Positions 24,543 through 33,931 are shown, counted from the stretch's first letter. The stretch is DNA of 64,000 nucleotides from Legionella sp. PC1000 (GCF_014109805.1 NZ_CP059400.1:3991001-4055000); one strand, 5' to 3'. Notes: a model not told the origin generated them from the sequence alone. Numbers and translations are program-made.

Positions 24543-25793
24543 ATGGCTACCAATGAAGAAGAGCTTCAGCAGCTTATCGCGATTGACACCCCCAAGGAAA
24601 CAGAACTCGAAGAATTGCAAAAAGCACCGGTAGAAGAAATACAAACCAAGTTACAACTCATTAATACCGATACAGAAAGCGACAAGCTCCAAAAAATTAC
24701 CATAACCAAAGAAATATTCGAGCAAATCAGAAAAAGCCTGCAAGATACGGTTAAAAGTATGGAAAAAAATCCAAGTATTTTCTCACGTGCAGCAGAATAC
24801 TGGGGTGAATTACCGCTTTGGCAGAAAATTATTGGGGGTGTCGCTTTAACGGTTCCTACGTTAATCATAGGGATTGTGGCACACATTGGTTTTCTTTTGG
24901 CCATTTGTGGTGTTACTGCCGTTACTTATACAGCCGGAGGACTCATTCTTGATGATCATCATAAATGCAGTACCAGTGCTGTCGAAAGCTTGCAAAAAGG
25001 TATTTTAGGTTTGGCTGATCTTCTTGAATTAACCATTAATGCCCTGGATATTATTCGCCAACAATTAGCAGCAGAAATTCAAAAATTTGCCAAAGAAAAT
25101 GCACAACTTGAAGAACATATTGAGCAGATAAGCAAGCAAATTGATGCGATAGACAGAGAGGTTATGGCTACATCCAAAGTAAATGCGGCGTTAGGTGAAA
25201 CCAAAGACGGATTAGAAGCCGTCTCTGGTTTACTCAAAGAAGAAGTGACCCAACAAGTTGATTTTTTAAAGCAAAACCAAGAGAAATTAGATCGTATTAC
25301 TGAAGCATACAACAGTAGCCAAAAAGAATTATCAGATAGAGTTTTTGAGGTCCAAAAGGTGCGCACAGAGCTTGGGGAAGATCTTAATCGAGCTAAAGCG
25401 ATGATCGATACGCTACACCTCGCCATATCCCAATTATCAACTTCTGCCATTGGCAATGAAGAACAGCGCAGAGCGTTTCAAGAAAAACTGGATGTCTTCA
25501 TAAAGAATAAAGAATCGAGTTTCCTTTTAATCGCCGATCGTATTTGTGATGCGGAACGAAAGCTTGCACTGGTGCAAAAAGAATTAGAAAATTCGAATGT
25601 ACGCTATCACGAACTCCTTAAAATACAGGAACGACACATAGACAAGCTGCAAACGTTGAGCACACCACCCGATCAGGCACCCCAGGTGACCCCAGTTGGT
25701 GAGCTATTAAATAAGAATGGGTTCTACGCAGTAAAACAAGAAATGCCGCTTTCTGGGACTGAAATTAGAACATCACTCGAAGCGACCATGTAA
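24543..25793 (+). CDS. Membrane-anchored coiled-coil protein, possible Dot/Icm effector (416 aa)
   Basis: The ATG at 24543 has AAAGG 7 bases upstream; longer in-frame starts would run back into the terminator of the preceding gene. Residues 1-90 are acidic and helical. About 98-135 form a long hydrophobic hairpin (IIGGVALTVPTLIIGIVA, then FLLAICGVTAVTYTAGG). From about 150 to 370 the sequence is almost continuous heptad-like coiled coil (ENAQLEEHIEQISKQIDAID and onward). There is no signal peptide. Coiled-coil proteins with a membrane hairpin are frequent among Legionella effectors that act on host vesicles. That role is inference, and a bacterial envelope function is not excluded. Confidence 0.6.
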   Translation: MATNEEELQQLIAIDTPKETELEELQKAPVEEIQTKLQLINTDTESDKLQKITITKEIFEQIRKSLQDTVKSMEKNPSIFSRAAEYWGELPLWQKIIGGVALTVPTLIIGIVAHIGFLLAICGVTAVTYTAGGLILDDHHKCSTSAVESLQKGILGLADLLELTINALDIIRQQLAAEIQKFAKENAQLEEHIEQISKQIDAIDREVMATSKVNAALGETKDGLEAVSGLLKEEVTQQVDFLKQNQEKLDRITEAYNSSQKELSDRVFEVQKVRTELGEDLNRAKAMIDTLHLAISQLSTSAIGNEEQRRAFQEKLDVFIKNKESSFLLIADRICDAERKLALVQKELENSNVRYHELLKIQERHIDKLQTLSTPPDQAPQVTPVGELLNKNGFYAVKQEMPLSGTEIRTSLEATM

Positions 25794-25812
25794 ATATGAC
25801 TCCTATCTCCTG

Positions 25813-25850
25813 CCCCCGCCTCCATATGTTTGCTTAACCTGGAGAGGGGG
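25813..25850. terminator. Terminator-like hairpin between convergent genes
   Basis: CCCC...CCTCCA pairs with TGGAG..GGGG across 25813-25850, followed on the plus strand by ATTTCTT. It lies between the coiled-coil gene and the GST gene, which are convergent. Confidence 0.45.
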
Positions 25851-25898
25851 ATTTCTTAAGATGCTCCATAAACCACAGCATATTTTAAAAAACATGCT

Positions 25899-26543
25899 TT
25901 ATTTCTTTTCACCTTCTAAAGTCAAATTATATGCCTCCAAAGCGGCTTTGACTGCGGCACGTTCGCTGATTCGTTGATACCATTCCAGTAAATGAGCAAA
26001 CCGCTGCGCATCAATAGTCTGCTGGTAAAAAATTTGAAAACAGTAAATCCAAGGCCAAATAGCCATATCCGCAATGGTATACTCCACACCACCTATATAC
26101 GGGCATTGTGTCAATTGTTTTTCCATAACACCAAGCAAACGATCACTTTCATCTGCATAACGTTTCAGTGCATAGGGAATTTTTTCCGGTGCCCGGTGAA
26201 AATGGCCTAGTTGGCCAAACATAGGTCCTATATGTGCCGCTTGAAAAAAACACCATTGCAAAATCGTATATTTCTCTGCCAATGATTCAGGTAAAAATTT
26301 ACCGTGCTTTTCTGCAAGATATTCCAATATGGCAACACTTTCAAACAAGTAAAAATCTTTTTGCGAATCATATAAAACCGGGATTTTATTATTCGGTGAA
26401 ATTTTTAAAAATTCCGGATTAAACTGTTCCCCTTTAGAAATATCAATTAATTTAATCGTGTAAGATTGAGACAACTCTTGAAGCATAATTGTCGGTTTAA
26501 TACCATTAGGCGTGCCCAATGAGTATAAGGTATACATAAGAAC
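25899..26543 (-). CDS. Glutathione S-transferase, Ure2p/YfcG-like
   Basis: 214 residues from the ATG at 26543, preceded by AAGGAGG at ideal distance; the longer frame to 26618 lacks a site. E. coli YfcG has 215. The thioredoxin-like N-domain starts MYTLYSLGTPNGIKPTIMLQ and has NKIPVLYD, with the cis-proline, and FESVAILEYLAEKHG, the glutathione gamma-glutamyl site. The C-domain has YTIADMAIWPWIY. These proteins act as glutathione transferases or disulfide-bond reductases in the cytoplasm. It is divergent from the thiolase gene. Confidence 0.88.
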   Translation of the reverse strand, partial: VLMYTLYSLGTPNGIKPTIMLQELSQSYTIKLIDISKGEQFNPEFLKISPNNKIPVLYDSQKDFYLFESVAILEYLAEKHGKFLPESLAEKYTILQWCFFQAAHIGPMFGQLGHFHRAPEKIPYALKRYADESDRLLGVMEKQLTQCPYIGGVEYTIADMAIWPWIYCFQIFYQQTIDAQRFAHLLEWYQRISERAAVKAALEAYNLTLEGEKK

Positions 26544-26694
26544 CTCCTTGTTTTTTATTCTCGACTTGAAAGCACCGAGTTGATTTTCTTCGGCTAAACC
26601 CTGCCTGATTAAGGACAAGATAGACTATAATTCTAAAGAAACCCAGTTATTCTTTGGCTAATCTTAGAAATCATATGCAAAAAAGGACTTTAAC

Positions 26695-27969
26695 ATGAGC
26701 TTCAAAGACAAAGTGGCTATTCTTGGCAGTTCCCGTACTCCTTTTGTCAAATCACAAACTTACTATTTAGGAAAGTCCAACCAGGATTTGCTCGGTGCGG
26801 CCTTAGCTGATCTCATCAATAAAAACACGATCCAAGGCGAGTTATTAGGTGATTTTATTGCAGGAGCAATAATGAATCATCCTTTTGATTGGAATTTGGC
26901 TCGTGAAACTGTTTTAGGAAGCTCCCTTTCTCCTGAAACGCCCGGATTAACCATACAACGTGCCTGTGGTACTGGTTTAGAAGCAGTTAACCTTATCGCC
27001 CTAAAAATTGCTAGCGGACAGATCGCAGCAGGCATCGGTGGAGGAACAGATACGAATTCAGATATTCCATTAATTGGCCAAAGAAGATTGACCCATTTTT
27101 TAATCAAATTTCAAAATGCTAAAGGAGTTATGGAAAAACTGAAGGTACTCAAGGAATTCCGGTTAGGTATGTTAAAGCCCGAAGTCCCAGAAGTACGTGA
27201 GCCTCGAACAGGCTTATCCATGGGTGAACATTGTGAATTAATGGTTAAAGAATGGCAAATTTCCCGTAAGGATCAAGATGAATTGGCACTTCGCTCACAT
27301 CAAAATGCCGTACAAGCCTATGACGAAGGATTTTATGAGGATTTGATTGCACCTCTTGATTCCTTAAAACGAGATACAATCACCCGCAAAGATACCTCTT
27401 TAGAAAAATTATCTGCCTTAAAACCCTCATTTGATAAATCAGATAAAGGCAGTTTGACCGCAGGAAACTCCACCCCCCTCACTGATGGCGCTTCCGTTGT
27501 TTTATTAAGCACTCCTGAATGGGCAAAAAAACATCACCTGGAACCCCTCGCTTATTTTGCGGACTGCGAAGTGGCTGCGGTAGATTTCGTGCATGGCGCA
27601 GGCCTATTAATGGCACCAACCATTGCGGTTTCGCGTTTGTTGGCACGGAATCGACTCAAATTGCACGATTTTGATTATTATGAAATTCATGAAGCTTTTG
27701 CCGGACAGGTGCTCTGCACTTTAAAAGCCTGGGAATCTGCTGAATACTGCCAAAAAGTTTTGAACCTCAATAAACCTTTAGGGAGTATTGATCCGCAAAA
27801 AATGAACATTAAAGGAGGTAGTCTTGCCCTTGGCCATCCCTTTGCAGCTACAGGCGGACGATTAGTTGGTGCCGCAGCAAAAATACTTGCCAATAAAGGT
27901 CATGGACGCATTCTTCTAAGTGTCTGCACTGCAGGAGGGATGGGTGTTGCGGCGATTATTGAACGTTAG
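26695..27969 (+). CDS. Thiolase (acetyl-CoA C-acyltransferase)
   Basis: 424 residues, AAAAGGA before the ATG. The acyl-accepting cysteine is in TIQRACGTGLEAVN (C91). The second catalytic region is YYEIHEAFAGQ, then GGSLALGHPFAATGGR with the catalytic histidine, and CTAGGMGVAAIIER ends the protein with the second cysteine. The length is above the roughly 390 of short biosynthetic thiolases and near FadI-type degradative enzymes (about 435). It either condenses acetyl-CoA or cleaves 3-ketoacyl-CoA. No fadJ-like partner gene is adjacent, so the pathway is not settled. Confidence 0.93.
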   Translation: MSFKDKVAILGSSRTPFVKSQTYYLGKSNQDLLGAALADLINKNTIQGELLGDFIAGAIMNHPFDWNLARETVLGSSLSPETPGLTIQRACGTGLEAVNLIALKIASGQIAAGIGGGTDTNSDIPLIGQRRLTHFLIKFQNAKGVMEKLKVLKEFRLGMLKPEVPEVREPRTGLSMGEHCELMVKEWQISRKDQDELALRSHQNAVQAYDEGFYEDLIAPLDSLKRDTITRKDTSLEKLSALKPSFDKSDKGSLTAGNSTPLTDGASVVLLSTPEWAKKHHLEPLAYFADCEVAAVDFVHGAGLLMAPTIAVSRLLARNRLKLHDFDYYEIHEAFAGQVLCTLKAWESAEYCQKVLNLNKPLGSIDPQKMNIKGGSLALGHPFAATGGRLVGAAAKILANKGHGRILLSVCTAGGMGVAAIIER

Positions 27970-28014
27970 CCCGCTTCTCGGGTAATACGATTTTGTTTCT
28001 ACGCCGCTAATTTA

Positions 28015-28971
28015 TCACGAGTTAATTAAGATGTACGTATTGGCTTCTGCCTCGTGTATTCTTTCAGAGTGCAGTTGCCTCGATTTAGCAGCAAAAAAAT
28101 TACTTGCCAGATAAGCACTTGCCCCCACTGTTGAAGAAACCGCCTCCGTCACAGCTAAAGGAGGATTTTGCGTGGCGCCACTCGGCTTAAAGAAAAAACC
28201 ACCGCCATAAGTAGCATGTAGCGCGGCATCAACTGATTTTTTGAGTAAAACGTTCAAATTTTCAAAATATAGAGGTACAGTAAAGTTACTCTCGCCCAAA
28301 TCGATTGTTACATTAAAAGGCTGGGTTATCACTGCCCCATTATAATGCTCTCCAAATACTTTTTCTTTTCCGCTAGGAGGGTAAGTAAAATCAGGAAAAA
28401 CCTTGCCTGAAAAATAAAGAACCGCTGCGGCAACTGCATTACTGAGCATGGCTGTGGATATTGAGCTGCTAAAGGCTTCAGCACTCACATAAAGATATTC
28501 TTTTAACTGAGGACTGGTAATTTGAATTCTTTTACTGTGCGCATAAAAACGTCGTTCTTCCCTGTTTTCTTGCCAATGATTAATATTGGCACCTAAAGTT
28601 TTTAAGACAATACCTGAACCAATACACATGGCGCTGATTGAGCTAACCATGCCTGAACTCACATACTCAGTCAGATTATAAGCAGGAGTGTCATTATTTA
28701 CCTGGTTACTGTAAGACACAGGGAGCCATTCATGGACATAATAATTCAAATTGGTAACATTGATCCCTAGAGAAAAATTACCGACAGCATGCACCCCCCC
28801 GTAGTATGCTGCATTGACTTCCTGTAAAGGAAGCACATTAGATAGCGCATAGGCAGCTCCGCCAAGGGTACATGCCAGTGTACCGCACGTGTTCATGGTA
28901 TCTGCTACTACATGTACGGTTGTATCTAAAACCCAATTGGTTGCCGTCCAAAATTTATCCGCCCATCCCAT
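28015..28971 (-). CDS. Orphan hydrophobic protein (318 aa)
   Basis: AAGGA lies 7 bases before the ATG. The N-terminal 60 residues are hydrophobic and cysteine-containing (NTCGTLACTLGGAAYALSN). Further hydrophobic stretches occur around 128-150 (MVSSISAMCIGSGIVLK) and 175-195 (AMLSNAVAAAVLYF). In between lie Tyr/Asn-rich segments, and the region from 210 has alternating polar and aromatic residues (FNVTIDLGESNFTVPLYFEN) suggestive of beta strands. There is no classical signal peptide. No family is recognised, and similar hydrophobic orphan proteins occur in Legionella. It is convergent with the thiolase gene and has its own upstream region of about 245 bp. Confidence 0.6.
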   Translation of the reverse strand: MGWADKFWTATNWVLDTTVHVVADTMNTCGTLACTLGGAAYALSNVLPLQEVNAAYYGGVHAVGNFSLGINVTNLNYYVHEWLPVSYSNQVNNDTPAYNLTEYVSSGMVSSISAMCIGSGIVLKTLGANINHWQENREERRFYAHSKRIQITSPQLKEYLYVSAEAFSSSISTAMLSNAVAAAVLYFSGKVFPDFTYPPSGKEKVFGEHYNGAVITQPFNVTIDLGESNFTVPLYFENLNVLLKKSVDAALHATYGGGFFFKPSGATQNPPLAVTEAVSSTVGASAYLASNFFAAKSRQLHSERIHEAEANTYILINS

Positions 28972-29216
28972 AGCTACATCCTTTTTAACAAAATTAGCTT
29001 CGACATTACTTATATTTTTTAATTTCGCATGTATCTACTTGTATTTCTGGGGGTAAGCTTCCAAAGAAGCCTAATGAAAATGAATAATCCCAAATCAAAA
29101 TATCAACACAATATTTGATTGCTATCAGAACATATCTAGTGCAGCCGGTCAATTGGTTGCAAGCTGAACTTAAGATGACGTTTAAAAAAACAAAAGGATA
29201 TGGACTTTGTTACTTG

Positions 29217-29987
29217 CTAAAAATGACGCAAATAATAATTCAATTCATCTGCACGGTTGGTAAAAAGCCAGTTTACTCCTCGATTTAATTCTCTGTATAA
29301 GCTGTATTTAGAATCTATCATACCCACACCGACAATTTTTTCGGCTGCTTTGAATCGGTTAACTATTTTGTTGTTGATCAAAAAATAATGGCCAAGTACG
29401 CCACCATAATCCTCATTTAAGCTGGTTTTACAAAATTGATGCACATTACAATGCGATGCAACCAGCAAAAGAGCATCCTTGGGGAATTGTGACAATGAAT
29501 AAAAAATTGCAGAATCCAGAGTTAACAAATGATAATTTTCACCCGCAGATAACCCATTTAAAGCTTCTACTAAAAGATCCTCATCCTGAAAAGGTGCTTT
29601 TAATTCAATCAGCAAATGCATACTCTCCCCGTAGGCAGCAACCACCTCATTAAGCGTGGGCACATCGGGAACCAGAGCCCGCAGTTCATTAAAGCTCAGG
29701 TCAGTAATTGCGCGATCCTGTTTCCAGAGGCGCTTTAAAGTAGCATCATGATTTACCACCAGGACTTTATCTGCTGTTGTGCGCACGTCAAATTCAATTC
29801 CCCAGCATTTCAATTCTTTCGCCGAATTAAATGCAGCAAGTGTATTTTCAATAATCCCCTCTGCATGATTATGGGCACCTCTATGTGCAATCAAACGAGC
29901 GGACTTAACGGTTTCCATCGGGGGTTTATCCCTGGGAATGACGGCAAAATAACCATCCACTGTTTTTTCTAATAAATTAAGTAACAC
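29217..29987 (-). CDS. Glycerophosphodiester phosphodiesterase (GDPD family)
   Basis: 256 residues from a GTG at 29987 with AGGA 8 bases upstream; an ATG at 29921 is a weaker alternative that would remove 22 residues. The family catalytic motifs are intact: RLIAHRGAHNHAEGIIENT (His and Arg), GIEFDVRTTADKVLVVNHD (metal-binding Glu, Asp and second His) and LLIELKAPF. It hydrolyses glycerophosphodiesters to glycerol-3-phosphate and an alcohol. With no signal peptide it is probably a cytoplasmic UgpQ-like enzyme. It is divergent from the sua5-type gene. Confidence 0.9.
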   Translation of the reverse strand: MLLNLLEKTVDGYFAVIPRDKPPMETVKSARLIAHRGAHNHAEGIIENTLAAFNSAKELKCWGIEFDVRTTADKVLVVNHDATLKRLWKQDRAITDLSFNELRALVPDVPTLNEVVAAYGESMHLLIELKAPFQDEDLLVEALNGLSAGENYHLLTLDSAIFYSLSQFPKDALLLVASHCNVHQFCKTSLNEDYGGVLGHYFLINNKIVNRFKAAEKIVGVGMIDSKYSLYRELNRGVNWLFTNRADELNYYLRHF

Positions 29988-30113
29988 GACACAATTCCTG
30001 ATATCTCTATATATGTATAGTCATTCTATGTTGGTAAAATTGAAAACGCAAAAATACTGATTTCTCTTGCAATTTGTGTAAAAATAAGGGGTTTTTAAAT
30101 CTATGATTGGGAT

Positions 30114-31079
30114 ATGCCTTTAATTACCACCAATATTAATCGGGTTATCAACGACTTACGTGAAGGGAAACCTGTAGCCATACCTACAGAAACTGTCTAT
30201 GGTTTAGCCGCGCCTATTAATAATGAAAAGGCCATTAGAACAGTTTTTGTGATGAAAGATAGACCATTAAATCATCCCTTAATTGTTCATGTCCCACAAA
30301 ACTGGGATATCAATACCTTGGTTGAAGACATTCCTGTTTATGCGCAACAACTCATGAAAAATTTTTGGCCTGGTCCTTTAACTCTGGTCTTGCATGGCAA
30401 GCGCAATCAAATCGATCCGTTAATTACAGGTGGCCAGACTACTGTCGCCATCAGATGTCCGGCCCACCCCATAGCCCAGGAATTATTGACACAATTAGGT
30501 ATCCCACTGGTTGCGCCTTCAGCCAACCCCTTTGGAAAAGTCAGCCCTACTACCGCGCAACACGTTAGCGAATCATTTCCTAACCTAGAGTTAACCATAT
30601 TAGATGGGGGCCGTTGTAGCGTAGGCATTGAATCGACCATCATTGATGCGACGCATGCAGAAAACTATCAAATTTTACGTCATGGTCTTATTGATGAAAA
30701 AACTATAGCTAAAGTAATTGGGCCCCCCTCCTTTCACCTTGAGAGTACCCTACGTGTTCCCGGGAAACTGGAAAGCCATTACCAACCCCAAAAAATCTTA
30801 TATTATTTTGCCAGTTACGAAGCTCTTGCCGATTTTTGCCAAAAAAATCCAGCAGAAGTGTATGTTATTGCAAGCAAACGGCCAATGAACATCCGTGAAG
30901 AGCATTTCCATCTTTTGGCAGATCATCCCGAAAAAGTGGCCTTTGACTTGTATTATCAGTTAAGGAGAGCGGACGCAGCCGATGTTCAAATCATTACAAT
31001 CGAACTTCCCCCTGAAACAGGAAATTGGCAAGGAGTGAGAGAACGCATTTTAAAAGCAGGGACTCCTTATTCCAGCTAG
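30114..31079 (+). CDS. sua5: Threonylcarbamoyl-AMP synthase (Sua5 type, two domains)
   Basis: 321 residues, the long Sua5 form rather than the roughly 190-residue TsaC form. The YrdC domain shows GKPVAIPTETVYGLAAPI, MKDRPLNHPLIVH, PSANPFGKVSPTTAQHV and GIESTIIDAT. The C-terminal Sua5 domain follows PGKLESHYQP. The enzyme makes threonylcarbamoyl-AMP from threonine, bicarbonate and ATP, the first step of t6A37 modification of ANN-decoding tRNAs. The ribosome site before the ATG is weak. Copy C of the dispersed repeat and tRNA-Leu follow. Confidence 0.92.
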   Translation: MPLITTNINRVINDLREGKPVAIPTETVYGLAAPINNEKAIRTVFVMKDRPLNHPLIVHVPQNWDINTLVEDIPVYAQQLMKNFWPGPLTLVLHGKRNQIDPLITGGQTTVAIRCPAHPIAQELLTQLGIPLVAPSANPFGKVSPTTAQHVSESFPNLELTILDGGRCSVGIESTIIDATHAENYQILRHGLIDEKTIAKVIGPPSFHLESTLRVPGKLESHYQPQKILYYFASYEALADFCQKNPAEVYVIASKRPMNIREEHFHLLADHPEKVAFDLYYQLRRADAADVQIITIELPPETGNWQGVRERILKAGTPYSS

Positions 31080-31104
31080 CCTGGAAGTGAAAAGGGTCTA
31101 TTTA

Positions 31105-31216
31105 CAATTCGCTCTCTTGAGCCAAAATGCTGCGATTTTAGAGCACCGAAATGGAGCATACACGCAGTATGTGAGTATCGGAGGTCATAAAATCGCAATA
31201 TTTTACCCAGGAAAGT
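31105..31216. repeat. ~110-bp dispersed palindromic repeat, copy C (diverged)
   Basis: Shares ATTCGCT, CTTGAGCCAAAATG, GAGCACCGAA, GCATACACGCAGTATGTGAG and a mirrored end with copies A and B, but the arms have changed to TGCGATTTTA / TAAAATCGCA in step. Compensating change in both arms suggests selection on, or copying of, the folded form. Confidence 0.75.
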
Positions 31217-31278
31217 AGGATTGAAATCTGAAAAAGCCATTGACAGTTCAGCAAAATATGAGTAACTTAGCGCCCAAT

Positions 31279-31365
31279 GCCGAGGTGGTGGAATTGGTAG
31301 ACACGCTAGCTTCAGGTGCTAGTGGGGGCAACTCCGTGGAGGTTCGAGTCCTCTTCTCGGTACCA
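31279..31365 (+). tRNA. tRNA-Leu (anticodon CAG)
   Basis: An 87-base gene with a long variable arm, encoding CCA at 31363-31365. It starts GCCGAGGTGGTGGAATTGG, the anticodon loop is TTCAGGT (anticodon CAG), the variable arm is GGGGGCAACTCC-like, and the T-arm holds GTTCGAGTC. It decodes CUG. Confidence 0.96.
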
Positions 31366-31393
31366 TTGATAGGTTTTTAAACTTTAAACTACT

Positions 31394-31831
31394 CTATTTT
31401 ACCTCACCTGGTTTCGTTGTTGGCGAAGTGGTGTCCGGTGTAGTTGTTGGTGCAGATGTTGATTGAGGAGTAACTGCTAGGTTATTCGAAAAAAAATCAA
31501 TACCAATGCACTTTCCTAGGTTGTTCCCCCATGTTGATATGTTTTTATCATCTATGTTTGCGGGTAATTCTGAATAAAATTTTGTTTTACATTTATCAAA
31601 ACTTACCGAAATTAATGCCACACATTTATCATAGCTTATATTAGCGTTTGCAAGCAGTTTATTCGTCTTCGCATCATCTACTAATTGCCGGCACATTTTC
31701 GCTGGGGCTTGCTCTTTAAAAGAGGCTAACCATTCATCTTTAGTCAGGCTCTTGCTAGAGTCAGCCAAAACTATTGTGGAAAACAATATACTGCTCATCC
31801 CGATTATCCCAGTTAAACTTTTATTGGACAT
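31394..31831 (-). CDS. Small secreted protein with four cysteines (145 aa)
   Basis: The ATG at 31831 has AAGGAA upstream; longer starts lack a site. The N-terminus MSNKSLTGIIGMSSILFSTI is a Sec signal peptide, with likely cleavage after VLA and before DSSKS. The mature part has cysteines in KMCRQLV, YDKCVALI, FDKCKTKF and LGKCIGI. It ends in a threonine/proline-rich tail (SAPTTTPDTTSPTTKPG), as seen in exported, surface-associated proteins. The likely location is periplasm or outside. No family is recognised. It stands directly after tRNA-Leu on the opposite strand. Confidence 0.65.
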   Translation of the reverse strand: MSNKSLTGIIGMSSILFSTIVLADSSKSLTKDEWLASFKEQAPAKMCRQLVDDAKTNKLLANANISYDKCVALISVSFDKCKTKFYSELPANIDDKNISTWGNNLGKCIGIDFFSNNLAVTPQSTSAPTTTPDTTSPTTKPGEVK

Positions 31832-31970
31832 GATGGTTATTTCCTTAAAGGTATTAATAATAAGGATAGACATAAATGTTATATTTTTCTAAAACAAATC
31901 GCACATCTCATTTTTGTGTAAAATGAATTCGCTTAAGGTATTATTAGACCCATTCTATAGGGAGGTTCTC

Positions 31971-32903
31971 ATGAAAATCATTATCAGTGGTGGAACAGGA
32001 TTAGTTGGTCAAATATTGGTGCCTGAGTTACTTCATTCTGGACACGAAATTTATGTCATAGGACGAGATGAGGAAAAAATTAACCGTACATTTTCAAGTT
32101 CAGTTCATGGAACCACTTGGGCTAAACTTAATACATTAAACCCCAACGAATTTGATGTGATTATTAATTTGGCGGGTGAAAATATTGCCGACCATAGATG
32201 GAGCGCTAAAACAAAAGAGACGTTACTTTCAAGTCGAATTGAAACAACTAATCAATTAGTTCTTTGGGGTATAAAGGCCGACACTAAAAAACCTCACTTA
32301 TATAATGCAAGTGCTGTTGGCATTTATGGTTTGCAGAAGATACTGGCACAAGACCATATTACATTTACCGAAACTACTCCCCCCATTGACTCTCCTGAAA
32401 CCAGTTTTGCAAACCGCCTGGTTACTCAGTGGGAAGAGGCTGCAAAAAAAGGGTTTGATGGAGGCATGCCTGTTACTCTAATGCGTTTTGGCGTCATTCT
32501 AAAACGGGGTAAGGGAATGTTAAAAAAACTGGAGTTGCCTGCTCGATATGGAATGGGGGCTGTAGTTGGTTCTGGAGAACAACCTCTGGCATGGATTGAT
32601 AGCACCGACCTCGTTGAAGCCATCTTGTATTTAATAGCACACCCAGAGATTACAGGCCCAGTGAATCTAGTAGCACCTGAGAGTGTATCGCAAAAAACAT
32701 TTACCAAAACATTCGCCCGGGTACTGAAAAAACCGGCTTTCTTATGGATGCCGGCATGGATTACACGACTTTTATTTGGTCAAATGGGTGAGGAGTTATT
32801 ATTGTCAGGACAAACCGTTGCACCTCAGCGGTTGTCAGAATATCAATTTAACTTCAAATACCCCACTTTATTATCTGCTTTAACTAAAGAATTTGGAGGT
32901 TAA
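31971..32903 (+). CDS. TIGR01777-family NAD(P)-binding epimerase (YfcH-like)
   Basis: 310 residues from the ATG at 31971, with GGGAGG upstream. The nucleotide-binding loop is IISGGTGLVGQILVPELL, followed by VIINLAGENIADHRWS, characteristic of the TIGR01777 subgroup of extended short-chain dehydrogenases, and then VTQWEEAA and LMRFGVILKRGKGML. The C-terminal part has PVNLVAPESVSQKTF. No substrate is known for most members. The next gene starts six bases downstream, so the two are probably co-transcribed. Confidence 0.9.
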   Translation: MKIIISGGTGLVGQILVPELLHSGHEIYVIGRDEEKINRTFSSSVHGTTWAKLNTLNPNEFDVIINLAGENIADHRWSAKTKETLLSSRIETTNQLVLWGIKADTKKPHLYNASAVGIYGLQKILAQDHITFTETTPPIDSPETSFANRLVTQWEEAAKKGFDGGMPVTLMRFGVILKRGKGMLKKLELPARYGMGAVVGSGEQPLAWIDSTDLVEAILYLIAHPEITGPVNLVAPESVSQKTFTKTFARVLKKPAFLWMPAWITRLLFGQMGEELLLSGQTVAPQRLSEYQFNFKYPTLLSALTKEFGG

Positions 32904-32909
32904 ATTATT

Positions 32910-33881
32910 ATGAGTCTTCGCTTATTGTCCTTAGATGAAGTCAAACAAAGCATCACCATGAGTCAAGCAATTAAGGCAATGGAACATGCATTTATTCAAT
33001 TAGCAAAACAACAAGTTAAATTACCTTTAAGAACAGGTATTATTATTGATGAAGAAGATGCGCTTACTTTAACCATGCCAGCATATCTGGCTCAAGACAA
33101 GGCTTTAGGCTTGAAGGTAGCCTCTATTTTTCCTAAAAATAGTGCACTTAACAAGCCCTCTATCACTGGTTTTATCATGTTACTTGATGCCAGTACTGGC
33201 GAACCCAAGGCACTCATGGACGCAGGTTATTTGACCGCTCTAAGAACCGGGGCAGTTTCCGGATTGGCAACTCAATATTTTGCAGTAGATAACGCAACCC
33301 ATGTTGCAATCATTGGCTCAGGGGTACAGGCAGAAACACAACTTCAAGCTGTTGCAACGGTGCGTGATATAAAGCAGGTATCGGTATGGTCAAGAAACAT
33401 ACAGAAGGCAGAGCAATTTGCAACAAAGTTCGCCAGCCAATATGCTATCAATGTATATGACCATATTCCTGACGCAATCAAGAATGCAGATATAATCTGC
33501 ACTGCGACGGGCAGTACTGAACCATTAATTCATTTGCAAGACCTACAGCCTCATGTTCATATTAATGCCATAGGTTCACACACCCCCAATATGAAAGAAA
33601 TAAGCAGTGATGTACTTAGACATGCTGTAGTGATTGTTGATCAATGGAGTGCTGTTATGGCTGAAGCAGGCGAAATTATCAGTGCGGTCCAGAAAAAGCA
33701 GTTAAAGCAAGAGGATGTCATTGAGATAGGCGATTGGCTAATACACAAAAATACAGACTTCAAAAACCAAATTACCGCATTCAAATCTGTAGGGCTTTCA
33801 ATACAGGATGTAAGTGTCGCTTCGGTTGTTTATCAGAATGCCATGAATAACAAATTGGGAACCCTATTTGCATTAACATAA
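32910..33881 (+). CDS. Ornithine cyclodeaminase/mu-crystallin family protein
   Basis: 323 residues; GGAGG inside the end of the preceding gene serves the ATG. The Rossmann loop is HVAIIGSGVQAETQLQAV. Upstream TALRTGAVSGLATQYFA is the conserved substrate/NAD region of the family, and INAIGSHTPNMKEIS matches the later conserved block. The family includes ornithine cyclodeaminase, alanine dehydrogenase and ketimine reductase, so the exact reaction is open. It is coupled to the TIGR01777 gene by a six-base gap. A palindromic hairpin follows before the convergent psd gene. Confidence 0.88.
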   Translation: MSLRLLSLDEVKQSITMSQAIKAMEHAFIQLAKQQVKLPLRTGIIIDEEDALTLTMPAYLAQDKALGLKVASIFPKNSALNKPSITGFIMLLDASTGEPKALMDAGYLTALRTGAVSGLATQYFAVDNATHVAIIGSGVQAETQLQAVATVRDIKQVSVWSRNIQKAEQFATKFASQYAINVYDHIPDAIKNADIICTATGSTEPLIHLQDLQPHVHINAIGSHTPNMKEISSDVLRHAVVIVDQWSAVMAEAGEIISAVQKKQLKQEDVIEIGDWLIHKNTDFKNQITAFKSVGLSIQDVSVASVVYQNAMNNKLGTLFALT

Positions 33882-33896
33882 GTTTGAGATAAGCGT

Positions 33897-33931
33897 GTAG
33901 CCTGGGTTCCGCTGCGCTGCACCCAGGCTAC
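33897..33931. terminator. Palindromic repeat between convergent genes, probable bidirectional terminator
   Basis: Perfect 11-bp arms, GTAGCCTGGGT / ACCCAGGCTAC, flank TCCGCTGCGCTGC. A diverged copy with the same loop is at 44794-44826. Located 15 bases after the ornithine-cyclodeaminase-like gene and 26 bases before the end of psd. Confidence 0.65.
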
